Shown: positions 1-7,675 of the stretch, piece by piece
Numbering within the stretch: position 1 is the first letter of the stretch
Layout of the letters: each line of letters opens with the position of its first letter
Assembly: GCA_964471825.1 (NCBI GenBank)
Contig: CAYYKD010000001.1
Coordinates: 124,001 to 188,000, forward strand
Length of the DNA: 64,000 nucleotides
From: CAYYKD01 sp964471825
GTDB taxonomy: Bacteria; Spirochaetota; GWE2-31-10; CAYYKD01
Direction: 5' to 3'
Program-made: the position numbers and the translations under genes
The notes under the pieces: model-generated
The model's input: the letters and a program-made list of their open reading frames with translations, nothing else
Database searches by the model: none
What the model was told of the DNA's origin: nothing

Positions 1-46
1 TTATTTATTATTATATAAATCTTAATAATTTTTTCGGGAGAGAATA

Positions 47-1318
47 ATGCTTGACATAAAATTTATTAAAGATAATGCAGAGACAGTTAAAGATAATATT
101 GCAAAGCGATTTGTAAAGGCCGATGTAGACAAACTTCTTGAGATCTACTCACAGAGAAATGACATAATCACTAAGGCTGATGCTCTAAGGCAGAAAAGAA
201 ATGAGAATGCCGCATCGCTAAAATCTCAAAATGACTACCAAAAAAGAGTTTCACTTATCGAAGAGGGTAAAAGGCTAAAAGATGAGCTATATACCTATGA
301 AGATAAAGAGATCAAAATAAATAAACTTTTTATCGAAGAGATGTATAAAATTCCCAATATGACCCACCCTGACACGCCTATTGGACCTGAAGAAAAGGAC
401 AGTAAGGAATTAAGAAAAGTTGGAGCAATCCCTGAGTTTGACTTTGAAGTTAAAGATCACACTGTTCTTGGTAAGGAACTTGATATTATTGATTTTGAAT
501 CAGGTGCAAAAGTATCAGGACAGAAATTCTATTATCTAAAAAATGAAGGTGCATTATTAGAGTTGGCACTTATTCAGTTTGCTATAGGTCTCCTAGTGTC
601 TAAAGGATTTACCCCGGTTTTAACACCCGATCTTGCAAGAGAGTCTATCCTTGAGGGGATTGGCTTTAACCCGCGAGGAAATGAAACTAATGTCTATATG
701 GTAGAAAATACTGATCTCTGTCTTGTGGGTACAGCAGAGATAACACTTGGCGGAATGTATTCAAACACAGTTATTGATAGAGAAAAGCTGCCTATAAAGA
801 TGGTTGGACTAAGCCATTGTTTTAGAACCGAGGCAGGAGCAGCAGGCAAAGCACAGAAAGGACTCTATAGAGTTCATCAGTTTAGTAAGGTTGAAATGTT
901 TGCAATTTCATTACCTGAGGACGCAGCAGGGATTCATGAAGAACTTAGAGAGATCGAAGAGGAGATTGTGTCTAAACTTGGTATACCATATAGAGTACTT
1001 GACATAGCGTCAGGTGATCTCGGAAATCCAGCCTACAAGAAATACGATCTTGAAGCATGGATGCCGGGCAAAGGTGAATATGGCGAGATTACATCAACTT
1101 CTAACTGTACAGATTACCAATCAAGAAGACTTAATGTAAAATACAAGACTGAGAACGGCAAGGCTGACTACACCAGCATGTTAAATGGCACTGCAGTTGC
1201 GATACCACGAATGATTATTTCTATTATTGAGAATTTTCAGACTAAAGATGGTGAAGTTATAATCCCTGAAGCACTACACCCGTATATGTTTGGAATAAAG
1301 AAGATAAGCAAAAAGTAA
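47..1318 (+). CDS. serS: Seryl-tRNA synthetase
   Basis: This cytoplasmic enzyme charges tRNA(Ser) (and tRNA(Sec)) with serine in an ATP-dependent two-step reaction. The 423-residue length is normal for bacterial SerRS. The N-terminal 110 residues are charged and helical, as expected for the coiled-coil arm that grips the long variable arm of tRNA(Ser). Class II motif 2 is visible as FRTEAG at about residue 258, followed by the GLYRVHQF segment, and motif 3 as NGTAVAIPR at about residue 380; TSTSNCTDYQSRR lies between them. The ATG is preceded by a GGGAGAGA ribosome binding site. Only 46 bases precede it in the window, so the promoter is not visible. The next gene has its own promoter, so serS is probably transcribed alone. 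Identification is certain at family level. Confidence 0.98.
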   Translation: MLDIKFIKDNAETVKDNIAKRFVKADVDKLLEIYSQRNDIITKADALRQKRNENAASLKSQNDYQKRVSLIEEGKRLKDELYTYEDKEIKINKLFIEEMYKIPNMTHPDTPIGPEEKDSKELRKVGAIPEFDFEVKDHTVLGKELDIIDFESGAKVSGQKFYYLKNEGALLELALIQFAIGLLVSKGFTPVLTPDLARESILEGIGFNPRGNETNVYMVENTDLCLVGTAEITLGGMYSNTVIDREKLPIKMVGLSHCFRTEAGAAGKAQKGLYRVHQFSKVEMFAISLPEDAAGIHEELREIEEEIVSKLGIPYRVLDIASGDLGNPAYKKYDLEAWMPGKGEYGEITSTSNCTDYQSRRLNVKYKTENGKADYTSMLNGTAVAIPRMIISIIENFQTKDGEVIIPEALHPYMFGIKKISKK

Positions 1319-1348
1319 AAAATATATTCAAAAAACAAAAATTATTAT

Positions 1349-1377
1349 TTGAATTTGATTGAATTTACTGGTATAAT
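1349..1377 (+). promoter_or_regulatory. Sigma70-type promoter for the gene at 1403
   Basis: A TTGAAT -35 box (1349-1354) and a perfect TATAAT -10 box (1372-1377) are separated by 17 bases and lie 26 bases before the start codon. The same TTGAAT-17-TATAAT arrangement precedes the lipoprotein gene at 61014. Confidence 0.7.
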
Positions 1378-1402
1378 CATTCAATAGCATGGGAGGGTAT
1401 TT

Positions 1403-1933
1403 ATGAGGGATTGCGAACAGAATTATGCTCCTACCAAATTTTATGCTCTTGAAGAAACTGATCAGTATAGAAGATATGTTGTACTCTGTTCAGAAATTAC
1501 CGTAATGAAGAAGTTACTATTAAGGATGCTTGATTTTTTTAATGCAGATCTTGTAGTTATGATAAAAACAGTTGTAGCTTACGATGAAATATCCAAGGAA
1601 TACGACTGGGATTATTACACAGGAGATTCTAACAGAGATCGTGTACTTGACTCAATAAATATGTTTGAGGATTATATTTTTCATGATCCCTCTCACCAAT
1701 TACTGGTAAGAGACAAGAGAAGCCATGACTATTTTACATTTGATGAACATGGCACATTATTTATTTACACAGATAGAAATGTTGAATATATTCTAGAACA
1801 GCATAGCATCCCTTTTGAAAATAATCACAATCTAAAGTGGGAATGCGGTCAAATAAAATATGTGATGGGTTCACTATGTGAAAACTTTGAAAAACTAAAA
1901 AATTATTTAGGTCTATCGATTAGAAAAACTTAG
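1403..1933 (+). CDS. Conserved-looking hypothetical protein, 176 aa
   Basis: I do not recognise the family. The protein has no signal peptide and no clear membrane segment, so it is probably cytoplasmic. It is rich in aromatic and acidic residues (for example YDWDYYTGD near residue 67 and DYIFHDPSH near residue 90) and contains three Cys residues. The ATG follows a strong GGGAGGG ribosome binding site at 1391-1397, has a dedicated promoter upstream and an intrinsic terminator downstream, so the gene is a real monocistronic unit. Base composition does not differ from its neighbours. No function is proposed. Confidence 0.8.
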   Translation: MRDCEQNYAPTKFYALEETDQYRRYVVLCSEITVMKKLLLRMLDFFNADLVVMIKTVVAYDEISKEYDWDYYTGDSNRDRVLDSINMFEDYIFHDPSHQLLVRDKRSHDYFTFDEHGTLFIYTDRNVEYILEQHSIPFENNHNLKWECGQIKYVMGSLCENFEKLKNYLGLSIRKT

Positions 1934-1938
1934 TTCTA

Positions 1939-1960
1939 TTCATAGGTGTTTCATAGGTGT
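1939..1960 (+). repeat. Exact 11-bp tandem duplication
   Basis: The unit TTCATAGGTGT occurs twice back to back directly after the stop codon of the preceding gene and before its terminator. It is one of several short tandem duplications in the intergenic DNA of this window. Confidence 0.85.
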
Positions 1961-1979
1961 AGTATAAAATAATATTAAT

Positions 1980-2023
1980 GAGGCTCTTGCAAAAATTTCA
2001 TTTGTTTTTTTTGCAAGAGCTTC
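1980..2023 (+). terminator. Intrinsic terminator
   Basis: A 16-bp stem (GAGGCTCTTGCAAAAA against its complement at 2008-2023, with one G-T wobble) encloses a 12-base loop and is followed by a T-rich stretch. It ends the 1403-1933 transcript. Confidence 0.8.
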
Positions 2024-2136
2024 TTATTTCCTTATTTGTATTGTTTCATTAGTATTATTATGACTGTAATAACAGTTGTTTTTTACGAGGAATTTTGCAA
2101 TTATTAAAAAGAAAAAAAATAAATTTGGAGGATATA

Positions 2137-2973
2137 ATGATTAAAGTAAACGATAAGGACATCTCCTTTAAGGAATTTGAGTTGTCCTGCAGAGATGCAA
2201 TGATGAGAAGCGGTGTTCAAACATTAAGCAGGGAAGATAAGTTGGGTGTTGCCAATAGACTAATTGATGCAGTACTTCTTCTTGAGGAAGCCAAAAAAAG
2301 CTCTGTCGTAGTCCCATCTGACGATGTAAACTGGGCTATCGAAAAAATTAAATCTCAATTTAAAACCAAGGATGAATTTGAGAATGCAATCAAACAAACT
2401 AACAATACCGAAGAGTCTCTTAGGGAAAAAGTAAGAGACGATATGCTCCTAAGAAGGTATATTGATGAAACCTATACATCAACAATAACGATTGAGGACG
2501 AAGCTGTATCAAACTATTTTGCTGATAACAAGGACGCTTTTCACAAAGAAGAAACAGTAAAAGCAAACCACATCCTTTTTTCTCCTGACGACAAGTCAAA
2601 TGCAGAATCTGTTCTAAAAGAGATCACTGATGGAGCTGACTTTGAGGAGATGGCTAAGAAACATTCTAAATGTCCCAGCGGGGCAAGAGGCGGTAGTCTT
2701 GGAGAGTTTGGTAGAGGCCGAATGGTCAAGCCTTTTGAGGATGCAGCTTTTGCCTGCGGAGTCAATGAAGTCACAAATCTGATTGAAACTCAATTCGGAT
2801 GGCACATTATTAAGGTAACCGATAAGTCTGAGCCGGAGGAAACTGAGTTTGATACTGTAAAAGACGATATCAGAAACTACCTTCTAAGCGAACAACTGGG
2901 TGCATTATTAGATAAGAAGGTCTCTGACCTAAGATCTATCAGTAACATTAATATTGACGAATCGATGCTCTAG
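2137..2973 (+). CDS. PpiC-type (parvulin) peptidyl-prolyl cis-trans isomerase
   Basis: The protein catalyses cis-trans isomerisation of prolyl bonds and probably also acts as a chaperone. Residues 1-125 resemble the helical SurA-type N-terminal chaperone region; residues about 140-230 form a parvulin domain with the hallmark KANHILF start, the FEEMAKKHSKCPSGARGGSLGEFGRG-like core (shown here only as family signature positions 170-195) and the FGWHIIKV end. An upstream TTG at 2095 would add 14 residues, but the ATG at 2137 has a GGAGG site five bases upstream and is the better start, giving 278 residues. No signal peptide is seen, so a cytoplasmic location is likely, in contrast to SurA. The stop is only eight bases from the htrA start, which indicates co-transcription as a protein quality-control pair. 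Confidence 0.9.
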   Translation: MIKVNDKDISFKEFELSCRDAMMRSGVQTLSREDKLGVANRLIDAVLLLEEAKKSSVVVPSDDVNWAIEKIKSQFKTKDEFENAIKQTNNTEESLREKVRDDMLLRRYIDETYTSTITIEDEAVSNYFADNKDAFHKEETVKANHILFSPDDKSNAESVLKEITDGADFEEMAKKHSKCPSGARGGSLGEFGRGRMVKPFEDAAFACGVNEVTNLIETQFGWHIIKVTDKSEPEETEFDTVKDDIRNYLLSEQLGALLDKKVSDLRSISNINIDESML

Positions 2974-2981
2974 GAAAAACA

Positions 2982-4436
2982 ATGAATTTAAAACTATGCA
3001 GACCACCTGTTTTTCTAATTGTAATTATTCTTTCTATAACTTCTATAGTGATTTCTACTTACAGTTTGTTTAAGACAGGCAGTATAGTTAAGCCGGTACT
3101 GGCATCAACAGAGGATTATTCATCTGCACTAGCCCAATCTAAACAGGTACAGCAGATATTTAATCAGATCGCACGAAGAGTTGTTCCTGCTGTAGTTAGG
3201 ATTAATGTATCACGAATTGATAACGACCCCGGTTCAAAGACAGGAAAAACAATTGAAACAAAATCGTTTGGTTCGGGGGTAATCATCGAAAAAACCGATG
3301 GTTATTATTATATTCTAACGAATGAACATGTTGTTGTTCGTGCAAATTCCATTGAAATAACATTATTCAATAATACGACAATTGAAGCTGAGTATATCGG
3401 AGTTGATAAACGATCAGATATTGGTCTAATAAGAGTTAAGACAGAGGAAGCTCTGTCTGTCGCCAAGGTTGGCGATTCCGATATGGTTACTGTTGGTGAC
3501 TGGGCAATATGCATTGGTAATCCACTTGGTTTTAATGGCAGTCTAAGTGTAGGTGTTATAAGTGCTTTAGGCAGATCTATGTTTAATAGAGATTTTTCTA
3601 CTGACTTTATACAAACTGATGCCGCTGTTAATCCGGGAAATTCCGGTGGACCTCTGTTAAATATCGATGGCGAAATTGTTGGACTTGCAAGTTGGATTGC
3701 GACAGATACCGGAGCAAATACCGGATTGAGCTTTGCAGTGCCGATTAATAATGCAATGATGATCTACAGAGAATTAAAAGAAAAAAGATCTGTCGAGTAT
3801 GCATGGCTTGGGGTTATGATCAAATCACTTACAGATGAGGACTTCAGAAAATCGATCGGTGAAAAGAGACGATCTGGTGCATATATAACAGAGGTCATAA
3901 ATAATTCACCTGCATCTAAGTCGGGATTTGCGATAGGCGATGTAATAGTTGCTATTGATAACACAACTATTACAAATTCAAATGAATTAATCTGGAGTAT
4001 AAGCAAACTTAGGCCGGGGGCAGCTGTCAAGGTTATATTTTTTAGAAATGGTATAGAAAAATCTATGTCAGTTATTCTTGAAACCAGACCTGGAACTGAA
4101 GTCGCAAATAATAAAACAGAGAGTCAAAATTCTCAATTGCAGACTGCAGAGATCCTTGGGGCCACAGTAACGACTATTGATAACAATCTTGCTTCAAAGT
4201 ACTCAATTACAAAGGCTAAGAATGGCGTGGTTGTAATCAAAATAATTCCGGAATCACCATCAGAACTCTATGGTGTTCTTGAAGGTGACCTAATTACAAG
4301 AATCAACTCTACAGAAATAAAAACAGTTAATGATGTTGCCCAATTTAATAATTCAATTAACCCGTCGGTCAATAAACAATTTTTCCTATATATTATTAGG
4401 GGAAATAGAGAATTTGTTTTAGGCATTCAGAGATAA
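2982..4436 (+). CDS. htrA: HtrA/Deg-family periplasmic serine protease
   Basis: This is a membrane-anchored envelope protease that degrades or refolds misfolded exported proteins. A hydrophobic signal anchor spans about residues 9-32. The trypsin-like domain shows the full catalytic triad: His116 in TNEHVV, Asp146 in RSDIGL and Ser221 in NPGNSGGP. Two PDZ domains follow, at about residues 272-365 (beginning AWLGVMI) and about 390-475. Total length is 484 residues, typical of DegP/DegQ-like proteins. It directly follows the parvulin gene, forming a chaperone-protease operon. The gene symbol denotes the family; assignment to degP, degQ or degS cannot be made from sequence alone, although two PDZ domains argue against degS. 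Confidence 0.95.
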   Translation: MNLKLCRPPVFLIVIILSITSIVISTYSLFKTGSIVKPVLASTEDYSSALAQSKQVQQIFNQIARRVVPAVVRINVSRIDNDPGSKTGKTIETKSFGSGVIIEKTDGYYYILTNEHVVVRANSIEITLFNNTTIEAEYIGVDKRSDIGLIRVKTEEALSVAKVGDSDMVTVGDWAICIGNPLGFNGSLSVGVISALGRSMFNRDFSTDFIQTDAAVNPGNSGGPLLNIDGEIVGLASWIATDTGANTGLSFAVPINNAMMIYRELKEKRSVEYAWLGVMIKSLTDEDFRKSIGEKRRSGAYITEVINNSPASKSGFAIGDVIVAIDNTTITNSNELIWSISKLRPGAAVKVIFFRNGIEKSMSVILETRPGTEVANNKTESQNSQLQTAEILGATVTTIDNNLASKYSITKAKNGVVVIKIIPESPSELYGVLEGDLITRINSTEIKTVNDVAQFNNSINPSVNKQFFLYIIRGNREFVLGIQR

Positions 4437-4471
4437 CTCTCTAAATATATATTAAAAATAGGAGTAAGAAA

Positions 4472-5059
4472 ATGAAAGGAACAATTATTTACAAGGCAAG
4501 GGGACCAATATATACATTATTTCCAATATCACTTATTGCATATTATCTGTTCAACCCTGATTTTAAAACTACCGCAGTATGGTTTTTTTCTGGTATTGCA
4601 TTGATAATTTTAGGTGGAATTATCAGATTTTTTTGTGCGTCTTATATCGGAACCTGTGGAAGAGCATTTAATGTTAATGTTCCAAAACTGCGAACAACAG
4701 GTCCATACACATATGTTCGTAATCCAATCTATATTGCAAATTTTCTATGGATCGGCGGTATGGCTATTATGGCACGATTACCGTGGATGATCCCTGTTTT
4801 CTATGCTATTCTGATATTAATCTATATCAGCATAATTCCATTTGAAGAAAGTTACCTACTTCAGACATTTGGTGATGAATACAGAGAATACTGCAAAAAG
4901 GTTCATAGAATAATTCCTAAACTTAATCCGCGTGGACCTAAGGAAGAAAGGCACTACGACCTAAAAAAAGGACTTGTCAACGAGATGCATACATTTTTGT
5001 TGTTTGTCTCTGCTATTGGTATTATCTACTTTATTACCTTTACGAGGGGCGGTTTATAA
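4472..5059 (+). CDS. Isoprenylcysteine/phospholipid methyltransferase-like membrane protein
   Basis: This 195-residue protein has about four to five hydrophobic segments. Its core matches the ICMT/PEMT family: RTTGPYTYVRNPIYIAN (about residues 76-92), which binds S-adenosylmethionine in that family, then FEESYLLQTFGDEYREYCKKV near the C-terminal side. Bacterial members methylate small molecules, lipids or unknown acceptors; the substrate here cannot be told. A good AGGAG ribosome binding site precedes the ATG. It lies 35 bases after htrA and may be read through from that operon, though a separate transcript is possible. A final hydrophobic helix of about 25 residues follows the family core. 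Confidence 0.85.
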   Translation: MKGTIIYKARGPIYTLFPISLIAYYLFNPDFKTTAVWFFSGIALIILGGIIRFFCASYIGTCGRAFNVNVPKLRTTGPYTYVRNPIYIANFLWIGGMAIMARLPWMIPVFYAILILIYISIIPFEESYLLQTFGDEYREYCKKVHRIIPKLNPRGPKEERHYDLKKGLVNEMHTFLLFVSAIGIIYFITFTRGGL

Positions 5060-5070
5060 AATTATATTCA

Positions 5071-5197
5071 AGGCCTCTACTATAGGCCTCTACATTTGTA
5101 GGACTTTACATTTATAGAACTTTATATTTGTTATTATATTTGTAAACCTAGACTTAGAGGCCTGCATATATAGAGACATGGATATATAGAGGCCTAT
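5071..5197. repeat. AGGCCT-centred inverted repeat cluster
   Basis: The motif AGGCCTCTA at 5071-5079 and ATAGGCCTCTA at 5082-5092 recur inverted as TAGAGGCCT at 5155-5163 and TAGAGGCCTAT at 5187-5197, so that two nested long-range stems of 9 and 11 bp can form. Between them is a run of degenerate ACTTTATATTTG-like repeats. No T-run follows, so this does not look like a simple terminator. Confidence 0.55.
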
Positions 5198-5242
5198 GCG
5201 ATTTTTTGCCTTTGGTTTTAAAGACAATGATTTTGGACTAAA

Positions 5243-6031
5243 ATGATACTTATACTAACAAAGATTGCCGTTTCTATCTGTTTTGTTTTAATATTATCAA
5301 TAATTGCAGAAAACTGTAGCCCGGCAATTGCCGGTTTTTTTTCCGCGTTTCCGACCGGAACTGCAATTACACTTTTTTTTATCGGAGTCGAACAAGGATC
5401 ATATGTTTCAGGAGAAGCGGCTGTCTACAATATAACAGGCATATTTGCTATGCTCTCTTTTCTACTTGGATATTATCTGATAAATATAGGAAATAATTAT
5501 ACCAAAACTTTTTTTTCAACAATTTCGGGGGTTATATTCTACACCACCGCTGTCTTCGTTATACAATTAATCAAATTTAACCGAATTTCAGCGGTTTTAT
5601 TCGCAGTGTTTTCAGTTTTAATTTTTTATTTTCTATTTAAAAAAATTGATAATACAACGATAACATCCAGGGTAAAATTAACCTTTCCTATTATTGTTCT
5701 GAGATCTGTACTTGCAGCCACAATTATTTTGTCTGTTACCTATGCGGCTAACTTTGTCTCTCCAAAATTATCCGGTCTTCTTACCGCGTTTCCCACTACA
5801 CTATATCCACTTATCATCATAACAGATATCACCTACAAAAGAGCAAATGTAAATGCAATAATTAAAAATGTTCCATCCGGATTTGTCTCGCTTATCCTGT
5901 TCTCTCTGGTTGTTTCGTTTGCATTTCCACATTTTGGAGTCTATGCCGGGATCGTTATCTCATATCTTGCAGCAATATCCTACTCTACGATATATTTCTT
6001 TGTCCGCAACAGATATTGCAAAACTTTATAG
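5243..6031 (+). CDS. Multi-pass membrane protein with internal duplication
   Basis: The 262-residue protein is hydrophobic throughout with about eight predicted membrane segments. It contains the same motif twice: IAGFFSAFPTGTAI at about residue 29 and LSGLLTAFPTTLYP at about residue 175, suggesting two fused halves of about 130 residues related by duplication. This resembles small GlpM/DUF3147-type membrane proteins, which carry one such unit, but the relation is an inference. The ATG has only a weak ribosome binding site. No neighbour suggests a role. Confidence 0.75.
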   Translation: MILILTKIAVSICFVLILSIIAENCSPAIAGFFSAFPTGTAITLFFIGVEQGSYVSGEAAVYNITGIFAMLSFLLGYYLINIGNNYTKTFFSTISGVIFYTTAVFVIQLIKFNRISAVLFAVFSVLIFYFLFKKIDNTTITSRVKLTFPIIVLRSVLAATIILSVTYAANFVSPKLSGLLTAFPTTLYPLIIITDITYKRANVNAIIKNVPSGFVSLILFSLVVSFAFPHFGVYAGIVISYLAAISYSTIYFFVRNRYCKTL

Positions 6032-6184
6032 AACTCTTCTTTATAAAAAATTAGACTGAATATTCAAGGAATTTTGATTGTTTTAATCTAATGAAACAAA
6101 CTACTTGAAAAATAACAAAAAATCGGTTAAAAAGTATTTTAGCAAGTAAATTACCCCAATAAATCTATACCGACCTGAGGTCTT

Positions 6185-7675
6185 ATGCACAACTTAGTTA
6201 AAGTAATTTTTCTATCGATTACGCTTTCATTCTTTTTAGTAAACAATATTGTTTCAAGCGATAATGAGATTAAACCAGACTATAGCTGGGTATTAAATCA
6301 TCTTACAATAGATCCATCAACTGATCTTTATTACGGCTTTAAGTTACCGGGCTATAAGATAAATGAAAGGTTTGTTTCCAATCTTAGATGGAATAACGAT
6401 TTCACTTTTTTTAACTACAGACTAGATAAGCATCATATTCAAAAAAACATTAATAATCTGCCGTTCTTTCCCATTGTTGTTCTTCCCTATGGGCGTGCAA
6501 GTTTAACCCTTGGATCAACACTTCACTCTTCAAATTTTGATCTTGGAACTCTATTTAGTCATCAGGACCTACATTCTAAGGGAGCGGTTATTACAGCCGC
6601 AATCGGATCAAATCAGGCAGATGGTATGCACATAGATCTGTATAGCTCATATACTAGATTTTTAGAGGATAAGCTCGGTATATTCGGCGGATTTACATTC
6701 TACACAAGCGGCCCTCAGATTGCGGCCTACAACGGATTAAACACAACTCCTTCTAATCAACTCGTCTCATTTGTAAACTCAATACTAGAAAGAGTTAATA
6801 TTGATTATAGCACTATTTTTAAAACAGGATTTGATACAACTATTGGAATCAGTTACCGAATTCCACTTTTTGAGATTGAAACCTTTTCACTAATGGAATT
6901 GACCTATTCACATCTTTCCTACAGCCAAAATAAATCTGATATAACACCACTTGGCATTAATAATTTCGGTATTAACCTTATCGAGCATCTCAGATGGAAT
7001 ATGATCAGGCAAACCGAAACTATAAGAGAGGGCAATCTCTTATCAGGCACATTTAAATTCTATCTTCCCACTACAATTGGAACTCCTAATGACCAATTTC
7101 GATTTAAATTTTCTATTGATGATAGATTTTCAAAGAAACTATACAGAGAATTCGGCATTCGAGGCCGCTTAATATGTAATATCAACTATAATATTAGCGA
7201 GGATTTTTCCGGCGAACAGTACATAAGGGGGATCTCTAAGAATGAACTCACAGGATGGTTCGCATTACTTGCATCATTTGAGGGATTCATTCCTCTAATA
7301 GATGTTGATCTTAAAGCAGCTCTAGATATTAAGTTCAAGCGGTTAACAAAGTTTGTTATGCATCTTGCATTATTTGTAGAGGGCGGTTTTACTATTGACA
7401 ATTACTCTCTTCTACTCGAAAATAACTATACCCGACCAGCACGAGGCACAGTTAATAACTCATTAAATAAGAATAATCCACTTGGACAAACTGATATTGG
7501 TTATGGGAATGTTCTATTGCCGGCTTTTACAGCTGGAGCAGGCATCAGGATATACCCATTCTTTCTTCATTTTATCCTAAGAATAGATGTTAGTGTAAAT
7601 ATTTTAAAGGCTATAGTTTATCAAAAACCTGATGAAATTATAGGTCTTACTATCTCGTTTAGTGAGTCTTTCTAG
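6185..7675 (+). CDS. Predicted outer-membrane or secreted protein
   Basis: The protein has 496 residues. A signal peptide covers about residues 1-24 (hydrophobic core IFLSITLSFFLV, cleavage near SS-DNE). The rest lacks hydrophobic helices but is rich in alternating aromatic and polar residues, and it ends in a Phe (ISFSESF), which is typical of beta-barrel proteins inserted by the BAM complex. I do not recognise the family. A CTGAGG site precedes the ATG. Its stop codon directly abuts the ATG of the DNA methyltransferase, so the two are probably co-transcribed, although no functional link is evident. Confidence 0.75.
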   Translation: MHNLVKVIFLSITLSFFLVNNIVSSDNEIKPDYSWVLNHLTIDPSTDLYYGFKLPGYKINERFVSNLRWNNDFTFFNYRLDKHHIQKNINNLPFFPIVVLPYGRASLTLGSTLHSSNFDLGTLFSHQDLHSKGAVITAAIGSNQADGMHIDLYSSYTRFLEDKLGIFGGFTFYTSGPQIAAYNGLNTTPSNQLVSFVNSILERVNIDYSTIFKTGFDTTIGISYRIPLFEIETFSLMELTYSHLSYSQNKSDITPLGINNFGINLIEHLRWNMIRQTETIREGNLLSGTFKFYLPTTIGTPNDQFRFKFSIDDRFSKKLYREFGIRGRLICNINYNISEDFSGEQYIRGISKNELTGWFALLASFEGFIPLIDVDLKAALDIKFKRLTKFVMHLALFVEGGFTIDNYSLLLENNYTRPARGTVNNSLNKNNPLGQTDIGYGNVLLPAFTAGAGIRIYPFFLHFILRIDVSVNILKAIVYQKPDEIIGLTISFSESF

